Shown here: in pieces, positions 44,054-53,311 of the stretch | Layout: every line of letters begins with the position of its first letter | Position numbering within the stretch: the first letter of the stretch is position 1 | DNA from: Shewanella hanedai | GTDB taxonomy: Bacteria > Pseudomonadota > Gammaproteobacteria > Enterobacterales > Shewanellaceae | NCBI RefSeq assembly: GCF_007197645.1 | Contig: NZ_VKGK01000036.1 | Location: 1 to 53,606, forward strand | Direction: 5' to 3' | DNA: 53,606 nucleotides | The notes under the pieces: model-generated | What the model was told of the DNA's origin: nothing | What the model saw: the letters and a program-made list of their open reading frames with translations, nothing else | The model's database searches: none | Program-made: the position numbers and the translations under genes

Positions 44054-45172
44054 ATGATGAACAATACATTGAAAGCTGTTCTGCTGACATCTATGCTCCC
44101 GTTCGCAGCCAATGCGGCACAAGAGCTGACACCCTGGTACGTTGGTGGTGGTATAGGTGTTAATAACTATGAACCAAACTGTGACATGAAAACCATGAAA
44201 GCTTGTGGTAAAGATGATCCATATGCTTGGGACGTATTCGGTGGCTATCTATTCAATGACTATTTTGGTGTTGAATTAGGCTACCGTGATCTTGGTCGCG
44301 CAGAGTGGACTGACTACTCAAATAAATTAAACGATGTTGGAGCCAAAGGCATGACCTTAGGCCTAGTTGGTTTTTTACCGCTATCACAACGCTGGGGCCT
44401 TTCGGCTGAAGCGGGCGCGATGAACTACCTACTATCAAACAACAAACAGTGGGGCACTGAATATTACAGTGATAGTGGCGTAGCTCCCTACTTCGGCGTT
44501 GGTGTTGACTACAACATCACTGAAAGTTTAAAAATGCAGCTTAAATATCGCCGCTATGAGAATTTAGATGATGATAAGTGGAACACACTTAATATGGAAA
44601 GCAACTATTGGGGTTTAGCACTTAGCTACCGCTTCGGTACTGCCGCTCCTGCAGTTGTCGCAGCCGCACCTGTGGTGGTTGCCCCGCTAGATTCTGACAA
44701 TGATGGCATTATTGATAGCCTCGATAAGTGTGGCGATACACCATCAACTCACCAAATCGATAACTACGGTTGTAGTCTCAGTATGTTTGTTGAAACGACT
44801 GAACAGCATGAAGTTGGCTCAATTCTATTTGCTAATAATTCCTCTATCGTTAAAAAGGAATCATATGACAAAATAGAAAAGCTAGCGACTTACATGAACA
44901 ACAATCCAAAATCGACAGTTCTCATTTTGGGTCACTCATCAAATGTAGGGCAAGCTGACTACAACATGATGTTATCTGATAAGCGTGCTAATTCAGTTGC
45001 TAACATTTTGATTGAAAAATATCGCATCAATCGTAGTAGAGTTTCAGCAAAAGGCGAAGGTATCACTCAGCCAATTATGGAAGGTAACAGCGAAGAAGCA
45101 AACAAAGCGAATCGCCGTATAGAAGCCTACATAACTGATTCAAAAAGCGAAGCCGTGTTAATGCTTAAATAA
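44054..45172 (+). CDS. OmpA-family outer membrane protein
   Basis: From the ATG at 44054 (AAGGA at 8 nt) the protein is 372 residues, with a signal peptide (about 1-21, ending FAANA), an eight-stranded beta-barrel (about 25-210, PWYVGGGIGVNN to LALSYRFG), a thrombospondin-type calcium loop (DSDNDGIIDSLDKCGDTP) and a C-terminal peptidoglycan-binding OmpA domain ending RRIEAYI. The upstream in-frame extension lacks a binding site. The terminator at 45201-45229 follows. It lies between xfp and tal but has no clear metabolic link. Confidence 0.9.
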   Translation: MMNNTLKAVLLTSMLPFAANAAQELTPWYVGGGIGVNNYEPNCDMKTMKACGKDDPYAWDVFGGYLFNDYFGVELGYRDLGRAEWTDYSNKLNDVGAKGMTLGLVGFLPLSQRWGLSAEAGAMNYLLSNNKQWGTEYYSDSGVAPYFGVGVDYNITESLKMQLKYRRYENLDDDKWNTLNMESNYWGLALSYRFGTAAPAVVAAAPVVVAPLDSDNDGIIDSLDKCGDTPSTHQIDNYGCSLSMFVETTEQHEVGSILFANNSSIVKKESYDKIEKLATYMNNNPKSTVLILGHSSNVGQADYNMMLSDKRANSVANILIEKYRINRSRVSAKGEGITQPIMEGNSEEANKANRRIEAYITDSKSEAVLMLK

Positions 45173-45200
45173 TACGTAAATTCGATAGTTGATACATTAA

Positions 45201-45229
45201 AATCGCTGCCCAATGGCAGCGATTTTTTT
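45201..45229 (+). terminator. Terminator after the OmpA-like gene
   Basis: AATCGCTGCC-CAAT-GGCAGCGATT is a 10-bp stem followed by seven T on the plus strand. Confidence 0.85.
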
Positions 45230-45341
45230 ATCTGTAATGATAACAAACTACAAGCTATACTCTCGGATACTCAATTTAAGCGCGTATTTTCGAGCAATCT
45301 TACCCTTTAAATGCCTTTTTACTGATATTTTACAACTTTAC

Positions 45342-45356
45342 TGTAATTTTTTTTCA
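45342..45356. promoter_or_regulatory. Degenerate HexR-like site upstream of tal
   Basis: TGTAATTTTTTTTCA keeps the left half TGTAAT and the terminal CA of the HexR consensus, about 90 bp before tal. One half is poor, so it is only a candidate. Confidence 0.35.
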
Positions 45357-45444
45357 TTTATGGTTGGATTTATCATCAAGATAGCTTCTAATACCTGCTG
45401 CAAATCACAAACCTTAAGCTGCTTCTTAAGAAGGATGTAATTTT

Positions 45445-46401
45445 ATGGCTAATACACTAGAGCAATTCAAATCATTCACTACCATTGTCGCTGATACTGG
45501 AGACATTGAGGCTATCAAGCGTTACCAACCAGAAGATGCTACAACCAACCCGTCGTTAATTTTAAAAGCAGCCCAGATCCCGGACTATGCTCACCTTATC
45601 GAAAATGCAATTGAGTGGGCTAAAACACAGAGCGATCAGATTGAACAACAAGTGGAAGATGCCGGTGATAAACTTGCCGTTAATATTGGTGTTGAGATAT
45701 TAAAAATCGTTCCAGGCCGTATCTCTACCGAAGTCAATGCTTGTCTATCATTTGATAAAGCAGGTTCTATCGTTAAAGCACATAAGTTGATCAAACTTTA
45801 TCAAGATGCTGGCATAGACAAATCTCGTATCCTAATCAAATTAGCATCAACTTGGGAAGGGATCTGCGCAGCTAAAGAGCTGGAGCAAGAAGGCATTAAC
45901 TGTAACCTAACCCTATTGTTTAGCTTTGCTCAAGCACGTGCATGTGCAGAAGCTGGGGTTTTCCTTATCTCTCCTTTTGTAGGCCGAATTCTTGACTGGT
46001 ACAAGAAAGACACTGGACTCGATTACTCAGCATCTGAAGATCCAGGTGTCGTATCTGTCACAGAGATCTATAACTACTATAAGCAACATGGCTTTAATAC
46101 TGTCGTGATGGGCGCAAGCTTCAGAAACACAGGCGAGATAATTGAACTTGCTGGTTGTGATCGTCTAACGATTGGCCCTGCCCTTCTTGAAGAGATGGCA
46201 AACTCACAGACACAAATTGTGCGTAAACTTGTTCCAGCTGAAACAACAGTAGCAGCCGGTGAGCCACTGACTGAAGCGCAATTCCGTTGGGAGTTCAATG
46301 AAGATCCTATGGCGGTTGAAAAGCTTGCCGAAGGTATACGCAACTTTGCTATCGACCAAGGAAAGCTAGAAGCCATGCTAAAAGAGCAACTAGCCTCTTA
46401 G
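45445..46401 (+). CDS. tal: Transaldolase
   Basis: Transaldolase transfers a dihydroxyacetone unit in the non-oxidative pentose phosphate pathway. The 318-residue protein has DATTNPSLILKAAQ, the Schiff-base lysine region RILIKLASTWEGICAAKELE and CNLTLLFSFAQARACAEA. It is followed by pgi at a short distance (stop to ATG 15 bp), so tal-pgi is an operon. Confidence 0.96.
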   Translation: MANTLEQFKSFTTIVADTGDIEAIKRYQPEDATTNPSLILKAAQIPDYAHLIENAIEWAKTQSDQIEQQVEDAGDKLAVNIGVEILKIVPGRISTEVNACLSFDKAGSIVKAHKLIKLYQDAGIDKSRILIKLASTWEGICAAKELEQEGINCNLTLLFSFAQARACAEAGVFLISPFVGRILDWYKKDTGLDYSASEDPGVVSVTEIYNYYKQHGFNTVVMGASFRNTGEIIELAGCDRLTIGPALLEEMANSQTQIVRKLVPAETTVAAGEPLTEAQFRWEFNEDPMAVEKLAEGIRNFAIDQGKLEAMLKEQLAS

Positions 46402-46416
46402 GAAGGAGTGAAAGAG

Positions 46417-48054
46417 ATGACCAGATTGACCCAGAGTAACACTTGGAAAGCGCTTCAAACTCATACTCAGGCACTGCCTCATATGAGAAGCTTGTTCGAA
46501 GATGATACTCAACGTTTTAACAATATGTCGACGTCAGCCTGCGGTCTATTTTTAGATTATTCTAAGAATAGAGCGACAGAAGAAACGCTCTCTTTGCTTT
46601 TTAAGCTTGCTGATGAAACCCAGTTAGTATCGAAAATTAACGCCATGTTTAATGGTGAGATTATCAATACAACAGAAAATCGAGCTGTATTGCATACCGC
46701 ACTTCGCGCTAAACCTGAACAGAAAATAATGCTTGATGGTGTCAACATTGTACAAGAAGTACAAGAGACTCAGCAGCAGATGGCTAAATTCGTTGAAGCT
46801 GTGAGTTCTGGTCACTGGAAAGGCTATACAGGCAAAGCGATCACTGATGTGGTTAGCATAGGTATTGGTGGCTCCTTTTTAGGGCCTAAAATCGTCTCTC
46901 AGGCACTTAGACCTTATTGGACAGGAAAGCTAAACTGTCACTTCGTCGCCAACGTTGATGCTAGCTCTATTACAGAGAAGCTTAAAGTGTTGGATGCTGA
47001 AACGACCTTGTTCGTGATGTCTTCAAAATCTTTTGGTACCCAAGAAACACTCACCAATACGTTAAGCGCTAAAGATTGGTTCTTAACCCAAGGCGGCGAG
47101 CAAAATGATGTCGCTAAGCATTTTGTGGCCGTGACTTCTAACGTTGCTAAAGCCACCGAATTCGGTATAGATGCTAATAACATCTTTCCGATGTGGGATT
47201 GGGTTGGAGGCCGTTACTCTCTTTGGTCAGCGATTGGATTACCGATTGCCCTTTTGATAGGAATGGATAACTTCCTTGACATGCTAAAGGGTGCCAATGA
47301 GATGGATCAGCACTTTTTGAATGCGCCACTCACTGAAAACATGCCTGTGCTCATGGGATTATTTTCACTACTTTATGGCAATTTCCACGGTGCTCAATCA
47401 CATGTAGTGCTCACTTATGATCACTATCTAAGAGGCCTTCCTGCCTACTTCCAACAGCTTGATATGGAAAGTAACGGTAAGTCTGTCACCTTAGATGGAA
47501 CACAGGTGGACTTTAGCACTGGCCCAGTCATTTGGGGCGGTGAAGGCACCAATGGACAACATGCTTATCACCAGTTGCTTCATCAAGGAACGGCATTAAT
47601 TCCAGCTGATTTCATCATGCCACTCAATAGTCATAATCCACTAGGTGAACATCATATTCAACTTGCGTCTAACTGCTTTGGTCAAACCCAAGCACTGATG
47701 CAGGGACGTAATTATGATGAAGCACTAGAAGAAATGTCTGACAGTAAGCTATCAGCTGATGAGCAAGTCTTAATTGCTAAGCATAAAGTGATGCCAGGTA
47801 ATAAGCCTAGTAATACTATTTTGATGGATAAACTGACGCCAACAACCTTAGGCTCCTTAATCGCACTTTATGAACATAGAACGTTCGTTCAGGGTGCCAT
47901 TTGGGACATCAACTCCTTCGATCAATGGGGTGTTGAGCTAGGAAAGAATCTAGGTAATGACGTCTTAGACAGACTCAGTGCAGACACTGATGCAACGGCA
48001 TTAGACAGTTCAAGCAATGGACTGATAAACATGTTTAGGCAAGGTAATATTTAA
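46417..48054 (+). CDS. pgi: Glucose-6-phosphate isomerase
   Basis: Pgi interconverts glucose-6-phosphate and fructose-6-phosphate. I choose the ATG at 46417 (GGAG at 8 nt) over a GTG three codons earlier, giving 545 residues. Signatures include GIGGSFLGPKIVSQAL, GLPAYFQQLDMESNGK and DQWGVELGKNLG. It forms an operon with tal. Confidence 0.96.
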   Translation: MTRLTQSNTWKALQTHTQALPHMRSLFEDDTQRFNNMSTSACGLFLDYSKNRATEETLSLLFKLADETQLVSKINAMFNGEIINTTENRAVLHTALRAKPEQKIMLDGVNIVQEVQETQQQMAKFVEAVSSGHWKGYTGKAITDVVSIGIGGSFLGPKIVSQALRPYWTGKLNCHFVANVDASSITEKLKVLDAETTLFVMSSKSFGTQETLTNTLSAKDWFLTQGGEQNDVAKHFVAVTSNVAKATEFGIDANNIFPMWDWVGGRYSLWSAIGLPIALLIGMDNFLDMLKGANEMDQHFLNAPLTENMPVLMGLFSLLYGNFHGAQSHVVLTYDHYLRGLPAYFQQLDMESNGKSVTLDGTQVDFSTGPVIWGGEGTNGQHAYHQLLHQGTALIPADFIMPLNSHNPLGEHHIQLASNCFGQTQALMQGRNYDEALEEMSDSKLSADEQVLIAKHKVMPGNKPSNTILMDKLTPTTLGSLIALYEHRTFVQGAIWDINSFDQWGVELGKNLGNDVLDRLSADTDATALDSSSNGLINMFRQGNI

Positions 48055-48074
48055 CCTTGTCGCTTAGATTGAAA

Positions 48075-48101
48075 AAAAGCCAGTTTTGACTGGCTTTTTT
48101 T
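48075..48101 (+). terminator. Terminator after pgi
   Basis: AAGCCAG-TTTTG-CTGGCTT type stem (AAGCCAGttttgaCTGGCTT) followed by seven T on the plus strand, soon after the pgi stop. Confidence 0.85.
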
Positions 48102-48279
48102 ATTTCTTAAATAAAATAAACCCATCTTATTGTATTTAATTAACTTTATTCTACTTAGCGTTTATCCGCGACTTCAACAAATCACATCAAATTAACACAA
48201 ATGAAACATTTCTCTTGCACACTATTTTAAAAGTGTGGTATTTATTTGTTGAACAGAATAACAACAATAGGAGGTTGCC

Positions 48280-48465
48280 ATGAATCGATTAGATTATGGT
48301 AGTGCGCTAGATGCAGTCGTAGAAAGGCCGAGTCGCTCAAGAAGCTCCAACAAGAAGCGTAAATGGCGTGAAATCGAAGCACTGAAAGAAAAGCATCGTT
48401 TACTTAAAGAACTACAAGATATCGACAAAAGTTTCGAATGCGAGTTAGATAACCTCCTAATGTAG
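48280..48465 (+). CDS. Small conserved DUF3545 protein
   Basis: The 61-residue basic protein MNRLDYGSALDAVVERPSRS... with RKWREIEALKEKHRLLKELQDID looks like the DUF3545 family (small, helical, highly charged). It has a strong AGGAGG site at 5 nt and its own terminator at 48474-48500, so it is a real, well-expressed gene. Function is unknown; an RNA- or nucleoid-associated role is only a guess from charge. Confidence 0.82.
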   Translation: MNRLDYGSALDAVVERPSRSRSSNKKRKWREIEALKEKHRLLKELQDIDKSFECELDNLLM

Positions 48466-48473
48466 AATATAAA

Positions 48474-48500
48474 AAAAGAGCGCTTAACGCGCTCTTTTTT
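48474..48500 (+). terminator. Terminator after the DUF3545 gene
   Basis: AGAGCGC-TTAAC-GCGCTCT with A-run before and T6 after; it starts directly next to the structured repeat block. Confidence 0.85.
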
Positions 48501-48690
48501 GTGTCTGGCCATAAATGTTCCATACATTTTATGGCATTTCCTCCCTCCCTGGAGGTCAGAACACTTATGTCAATTTCCCATGGGTCTTAGATGTTCCCGA
48601 CATCTTTAAGACATTTCCTCCCTCCATGGAGGTCAAGGATAGAAATTTACGTTGTGTCTGGCCATAAATGTTCCACATTTTAAGAGACAC
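48501..48690 (-). repeat. Structured repeat cluster downstream of the response regulator
   Basis: On the minus strand three hairpins share the loop core GGAACAT or GGGAACAT: 48508-48535 (GCCATAAA/TTTATGGC), 48584-48612 (GTCTTAAAGATGT/ACATCTAAGAC) and 48654-48690 (GTGTCT/AGACAC). Two are joined to the module TGACCTCC(A)GGGAGGGAGGAAATG (48535-48558, 48612-48635). The arms differ in sequence but keep pairing. A 22-bp direct repeat (48501 and 48654) brackets the block, and the third hairpin overlaps the response-regulator stop. It is an intergenic structured repeat of unknown class. Confidence 0.75.
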
Positions 48691-49777
48691 TCGACTCAAC
48701 TACATTTCTAACCGTTGTGAGCGACCCCTGTAGACGATAAAAAGCATCTCCTGCAGAACTTGCCTCTTTCAAATTTTTCTCAACTAAAGAAGCAAAATAA
48801 TCCTCCTGCTCTTCAGTCATGTCCAATACATGGAAACTGCTGCGGATCTCAGTCGTTACACTGGTCAATGCAGTACTGAATTTTTTATCATGTTCAACAA
48901 TTGCCCCAGAGATATTGCCCAACAGATCTTGAATCTCTGTAAACACAAGTCCTAAGGTTTTTTGTCGACCAATATCTAACACTCGAGCCTCCAAACCTTC
49001 AACAATAACGGCAATCACATCCCTCAATCGACCGTATAACACTTCATCATCCATCGGCATGTTCTTAATGAGGAAAGAGACATGATTGTCATTACAGATA
49101 GTTCTACAACCAAAGTCATATAAGCGGCCATGCTTGTCTAGCAACTCTAGAATATTAGCTTCGATAGGGCTGATATCCGCATGCTTAGGCGCAAAATAAT
49201 GCACCTTATCATCACGGATCTCTAAACAAGTGCTTAAATTTAACTGCTGCATCAATTCAAAAAAGGCATCAGCTAGGCTTTGGTAATCATTACAAAGGAA
49301 ACATTGCCTAAAGAACTGCAAAACGGCCCCATATTGTGATGACTCCGTCATCGATTGAAAAGCCATGTTCCTCGACATAGATTCTGCTTGAACTAAGGTT
49401 TGCTTCTTAGCTTGATATGAAGCAACCGCCTGAACCTTTGCTTGCAGCTCTTTAAGTTCAAAAGGCTTGGCAATAAAATCAACCGCACTGACTTCGTAAG
49501 CTCTTAATCTTTCTTCAAGGGTATTCATGCCTGAAACAAATATGACTGCAACATCTTTACCTGAATTCATCAGCTCTTGGCATAGCTCGATACCACTCAC
49601 GTCAGGTAAGTTAATGTCCATAAGAATGAGCGCGGGGGTTTCCTGCTCTTCTAGTGCGGCACGATATGTACTTGCATCATTAAAGAGTGAAATCTGATAC
49701 TCATCACTAAGCACTTCAGATATCAGCTCACAGTAATCAATGTCATCATCGACTACCCATACTAATATTTGATCCAT
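48680..49777 (-). CDS. Response regulator with unclassified C-terminal domain
   Basis: The 365-residue protein has a receiver domain at 1-120 (acidic Asp10-12 in WVVDDDIDY, phosphorylation Asp54 in ILMDINLPD, switch Lys in FIAKPFELKE) and about 245 residues with no recognised DNA-binding or enzymatic motif, mostly helical, ending LYGRLRDVIAVIVEGLEARVLD and a coiled tail. It lies directly after the hybrid kinase gene with 85 bp between, so the two make a two-component pair. Output mechanism is unknown. Confidence 0.85.
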   Translation of the reverse strand: MDQILVWVVDDDIDYCELISEVLSDEYQISLFNDASTYRAALEEQETPALILMDINLPDVSGIELCQELMNSGKDVAVIFVSGMNTLEERLRAYEVSAVDFIAKPFELKELQAKVQAVASYQAKKQTLVQAESMSRNMAFQSMTESSQYGAVLQFFRQCFLCNDYQSLADAFFELMQQLNLSTCLEIRDDKVHYFAPKHADISPIEANILELLDKHGRLYDFGCRTICNDNHVSFLIKNMPMDDEVLYGRLRDVIAVIVEGLEARVLDIGRQKTLGLVFTEIQDLLGNISGAIVEHDKKFSTALTSVTTEIRSSFHVLDMTEEQEDYFASLVEKNLKEASSAGDAFYRLQGSLTTVRNVVESSVS

Positions 49778-49862
49778 ACACTCTCTCTCCTTTTAACGCC
49801 TATAATTCCATTTATATTGGCTTGCAAATGTTGTTTGCCCAATCACGGTCGAGTACAAAAAC

Positions 49863-51914
49863 CTACTCTTTATTACCTTCATCCTCTGAAGAGAACTCTA
49901 TGCCTATTTGCTCAAGTGAATTAACAAGCGCCTCTAAATCAAATGGCTTATGTAATACTCGATAGGGCATATCTTCGTTCTTATTAATGCCAATATCACC
50001 GATAAATCCAGAGATCAGTAGTACTGGCAGCTCATTATTCTCCGACAGTTCTTTTGCTAGCTCATAGCCATTGAGCCCACCGGGCATAAGTACATCGGTA
50101 ATAAGTAGCTCTATGCCCCCGAGACCATCACTGTACTTCCTCCTGACCTCTAAGGGGTCTGAATAAGACTCAACTTCCATTCCCAATATTTCGCAATAAT
50201 CGGTCAACACATTCAGTAACTCGACTTCATCATCGACAATCAAGACTTTGAGCTTCTTAGCAACCACAGGCATTTTTATCCGCTCATCAGATTTTATCTC
50301 TTCAACCGAAGCTTGTTTAGCCACTGGGAACCAAAGGCGAAACTCAGTCCCGTGTTCGTCAGATTTAATCACGCTCATGTAGCCTTTAGAGCGTTTAACA
50401 AAACCATAGACCATTGAGAGACCTAAACCAGTGCCTTTACTCTTATCTTTGGTGGTAAAAAAAGGCTCAAATATTTTCTCTAAAAGAAGAGATGGAATAC
50501 CACAACCCGAATCAATCACTGACACCGTCACGTATTGCCCATCTTCAACCTGTGGGCTACCCGTTATTCCAGGAAGCAAACCACTTAAGTACGTAATATC
50601 AGTTTTAATTAAGAGATCCCCTTCCCCCTCCATCGCATCTTTGGCGTTGAGGACCAGGTTGAGTAGTGCATCCTCAAGATCACCTCTATCTACGTAGATA
50701 TTGGTGATCTCAGTCTTAATTTCCGTCTTAAGTGTTATCTGACTCGTAAGGGATTTCCCTAAGAGCTCCTCCATATCTTCAATCACGTCATTCACATGAC
50801 AATGATGAGCGCTGAATTGCTCCTCTCTTGAAAACTGCAATAAACGTCGAGTTAAATCAGTGCCTCTTTGGCAGGCCTTAAAAGCATTGCCAAGATAACG
50901 AACGAGTTTCTCTTCGGTATTTTTAAACTCCAGCAACTCCAAGTTGCCTTTCAATACGCCCAGAATGTTATTGAAATCATGTGCGATACCTCCCACAAGC
51001 TGCCCCATAGCTTGCATTTTCAGGGTTCTAGCCATAATGTGCTGTATCTGCTTTTTCTCAGTAATATCCCTGCCCACCAGCGCAAATAAACTGCCATGCC
51101 CACTTGTCTCCTCCAATGCAACGAGGTGCATGTGCAGTAATGCTTCCTCGTTGTACGCCGTAGTACAAACAAGTTCACCATCAAATTCAGCACGAGAATT
51201 AATGGCTTGTAAGAGCTCGCTGCCGTCATATTCTGTTTGATTTAGCTCAAATAACATTGTGATAGGCTTACCAATTAACTGACTGCGGGGATATTGACTC
51301 ACACTGGTAGCTGCAGCGTTTGCATACATGATACTGGGTACGCCAAAGGGGGAGCGGCTCGCCACTAAAATGAGGTCTTCACTATTACTGACAATAGATT
51401 GGAACATCTCACTATCAACAGCAGGGGTAGATCTGCCTTTTGCGCTTTCTTTCCAGCCATCAGGCTGCAGCACTAACATCCCCATAATTATCTCAGACAG
51501 AACCGGACTGGATTCTAAAAGAAATGATAACCACTCCTCGCTTGCTGAGTGAAAGAATATTTGAACATTTGCTTTTTTCGCTGGCCAAATAACAAATGAT
51601 TTCCAACAATGGACTTCCGGTTCTTGATCCATAAAAGGCCAATCTTTAGCTTCTTTCCATAACGTTAGATAACGAACCGGGTCACGACACCAACAAGTCG
51701 TACACGCCGGCATCTCTTCTGAATCGAATGAATCTTTAGGGAATATTAATACCGCTTGAGATTGGCTAAACTCAGCCAAGATCCGGCAAAGTGGAAGCAG
51801 TACATCTTCACCATTAATAAAGTCTGCTTGTAACTTCCCAAGCTCAGCAAGAAGCCTAGGCCAAAAGGGATTAAGATCCGTTTGAGAGAATTCTTTAAAC
51901 ACTGTAGAGTCCAT
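49863..51914 (-). CDS. Hybrid sensor histidine kinase with C-terminal receiver
   Basis: From the ATG at 51914 (GGAAGGG at 8 nt) the protein is 683 residues; an earlier ATG has no binding site. It has an N-terminal GAF-like region with a CTTCWC cysteine cluster (about 71-76) plus another Cys near 103, a PAS domain (about 170-285), the HisKA H-box GGIAHDFNNILG with His312, an HATPase domain (NLVLNAKDAMEGEG, DSGCGIPSLLLEKIFEPFFTTKDKSKGTGLGLSM), and a C-terminal receiver (VLIVDDEVELL, Asp in LLITDVLMPGG). It has no transmembrane helix, so it is a cytoplasmic sensor. Confidence 0.9.
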   Translation of the reverse strand: MDSTVFKEFSQTDLNPFWPRLLAELGKLQADFINGEDVLLPLCRILAEFSQSQAVLIFPKDSFDSEEMPACTTCWCRDPVRYLTLWKEAKDWPFMDQEPEVHCWKSFVIWPAKKANVQIFFHSASEEWLSFLLESSPVLSEIIMGMLVLQPDGWKESAKGRSTPAVDSEMFQSIVSNSEDLILVASRSPFGVPSIMYANAAATSVSQYPRSQLIGKPITMLFELNQTEYDGSELLQAINSRAEFDGELVCTTAYNEEALLHMHLVALEETSGHGSLFALVGRDITEKKQIQHIMARTLKMQAMGQLVGGIAHDFNNILGVLKGNLELLEFKNTEEKLVRYLGNAFKACQRGTDLTRRLLQFSREEQFSAHHCHVNDVIEDMEELLGKSLTSQITLKTEIKTEITNIYVDRGDLEDALLNLVLNAKDAMEGEGDLLIKTDITYLSGLLPGITGSPQVEDGQYVTVSVIDSGCGIPSLLLEKIFEPFFTTKDKSKGTGLGLSMVYGFVKRSKGYMSVIKSDEHGTEFRLWFPVAKQASVEEIKSDERIKMPVVAKKLKVLIVDDEVELLNVLTDYCEILGMEVESYSDPLEVRRKYSDGLGGIELLITDVLMPGGLNGYELAKELSENNELPVLLISGFIGDIGINKNEDMPYRVLHKPFDLEALVNSLEQIGIEFSSEDEGNKE

Positions 51915-52047
51915 TCCGATTACCCTTCCCCTAGCAATACTGATTATTAACTTTATCAATCTGTTATTTAGCATAGTTAAGGCTTGGTATTTCGCGACTT
52001 TATTCCTCTAAAAAATTGCACTTAACTATGTAAGGAAATTTATTTAA

Positions 52048-52914
52048 ATGAATTCTAAGCGATGGATTGGCGCACATGTCAGTGCCTCTGGGGGTATTGC
52101 CAATGCGCCCATTAATGCAAAGAAGATAGGGGCGAATGCGTTCGCTCTGTTCACCAAGAATCAAAGAAGGTGGCAAGCGGCTCCCCTATGCCCTGAGCAG
52201 ATATTGGCCTTTAAGCAAAACTGTGAACAAGCCAATATCTCAAGTGACGCAATCTTGCCCCACGATAGTTACCTGATTAACCTTGGCCATCCAGATAAAG
52301 AGCAACTGGAGAAATCGCGAGAGGCATTTTTCGATGAGATGGATCGCTGTGAGCAGATAGGCTTATCATTGCTGAATTTTCATCCTGGAAGCCACTTAAG
52401 AAAAATTGAAATTGATGAGTGTCTTGCCAGAATAAGCCAATCAATAAACATGGCCTTAGAGCGCACCAGTAAGATCACTGCGGTAATTGAAAATACCGCA
52501 GGACAAGGATCTAACTTAGGTCATAGCTTCGAGCAGTTGGCTCAGATCATCGATAAAGTGGAAGACAAATCTCGGGTTGGGATCTGCATCGATACCTGCC
52601 ATATGTTTGCCGCAGGTTACGATATAAGTTCATATCAAGCCTGTGAGGAGAGTTTTACACTGTTTGACAAGATTGTAGGCAATCAATACCTCAAAGCCAT
52701 GCACCTCAATGACAGTAAAACACCGTTAAACAGTCGGGTCGACAGGCATCAATCTTTAGGCTTGGGTCATATTGGTAGAGAGGGGTTTAAATTTATCATG
52801 AATCATCCCGCCACTGAAAATATTCCACTAGTGCTGGAAACCATTAATTCAGATATTTGGGCTGATGAAATAAACTGGTTACGCAGTTTAGAGCAAAACA
52901 AGTCAGCGACTTAG
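52048..52914 (+). CDS. nfo: Endonuclease IV (AP endonuclease)
   Basis: The 288-residue Nfo-type enzyme cuts at abasic sites. It starts KRWIGAHVSASGGIANAP and has the zinc-binding motifs NFHPGSHL, VIENTAGQGSNLG, GICIDTCHMFAAGYD, KAMHLNDSKTPLNSRVDRHQSLGLGHIG and LVLETI. Its neighbours are the hybrid kinase (divergent) and a small lipoprotein gene. Confidence 0.96.
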   Translation: MNSKRWIGAHVSASGGIANAPINAKKIGANAFALFTKNQRRWQAAPLCPEQILAFKQNCEQANISSDAILPHDSYLINLGHPDKEQLEKSREAFFDEMDRCEQIGLSLLNFHPGSHLRKIEIDECLARISQSINMALERTSKITAVIENTAGQGSNLGHSFEQLAQIIDKVEDKSRVGICIDTCHMFAAGYDISSYQACEESFTLFDKIVGNQYLKAMHLNDSKTPLNSRVDRHQSLGLGHIGREGFKFIMNHPATENIPLVLETINSDIWADEINWLRSLEQNKSAT

Positions 52915-52942
52915 GTTTTACTTGCAGACATACCTATTGTTA

Positions 52943-53251
52943 TCAGCGCAGGCATTTGTATATAACAGCAACGACTTTGGTAGGCTCACCATGATCGGTT
53001 TGTAACCACACGATATGTGTTCCGCCCAGTTCTTCGCCGTGAATGATGGCGTCGAGCTTGGCATCACTTAACGCCTTTTCTCCCCTTCCAAATCCTGTCA
53101 CCATGGCAAAACTGTCACAATGAGTAACTTCGAAATCATAGGCTTCATTGATCCTGTGGTACAAATCATGTTCGTCCATTACTGAACACGCCGAAAGCAT
53201 AAATGAAATCAGTATTGCAGTAAAAAATCGATACACAGTTTTGGAACTCAT
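52943..53251 (-). CDS. Small lipoprotein (RcsF/DUF4156-like)
   Basis: The 102-residue protein has a lipoprotein signal ending at MLSACSV (Cys22), then a small domain with a VTHCDSFAMVTGFGRGEKALSDAKLDAIIHGEELGGTHIVWLQ pattern similar to DUF4156 and RcsF-type domains. The two cysteines (HCDS and YKCLR) may form a disulfide. A CRP-like site lies upstream. The family assignment is tentative. Confidence 0.7.
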   Translation of the reverse strand: MSSKTVYRFFTAILISFMLSACSVMDEHDLYHRINEAYDFEVTHCDSFAMVTGFGRGEKALSDAKLDAIIHGEELGGTHIVWLQTDHGEPTKVVAVIYKCLR

Positions 53252-53295
53252 CAGAAAAACTGCGACGCAAGATATACATATTTAAGCGAGTAAAT

Positions 53296-53311
53296 CGTGA
53301 TCTTGATCACA
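53296..53311. promoter_or_regulatory. Candidate CRP site upstream of the small lipoprotein
   Basis: CGTGATCTTGATCACA differs by one base from the ideal TGTGA-N6-TCACA palindrome. It lies about 50 bp before the lipoprotein start. Confidence 0.55.

Noticed and set aside
51915..51974. Upstream start of the hybrid kinase adding 20 residues
   Set aside because: No binding site precedes that ATG, while the ATG at 51914 is preceded by GGAAGGG at 8 nt.
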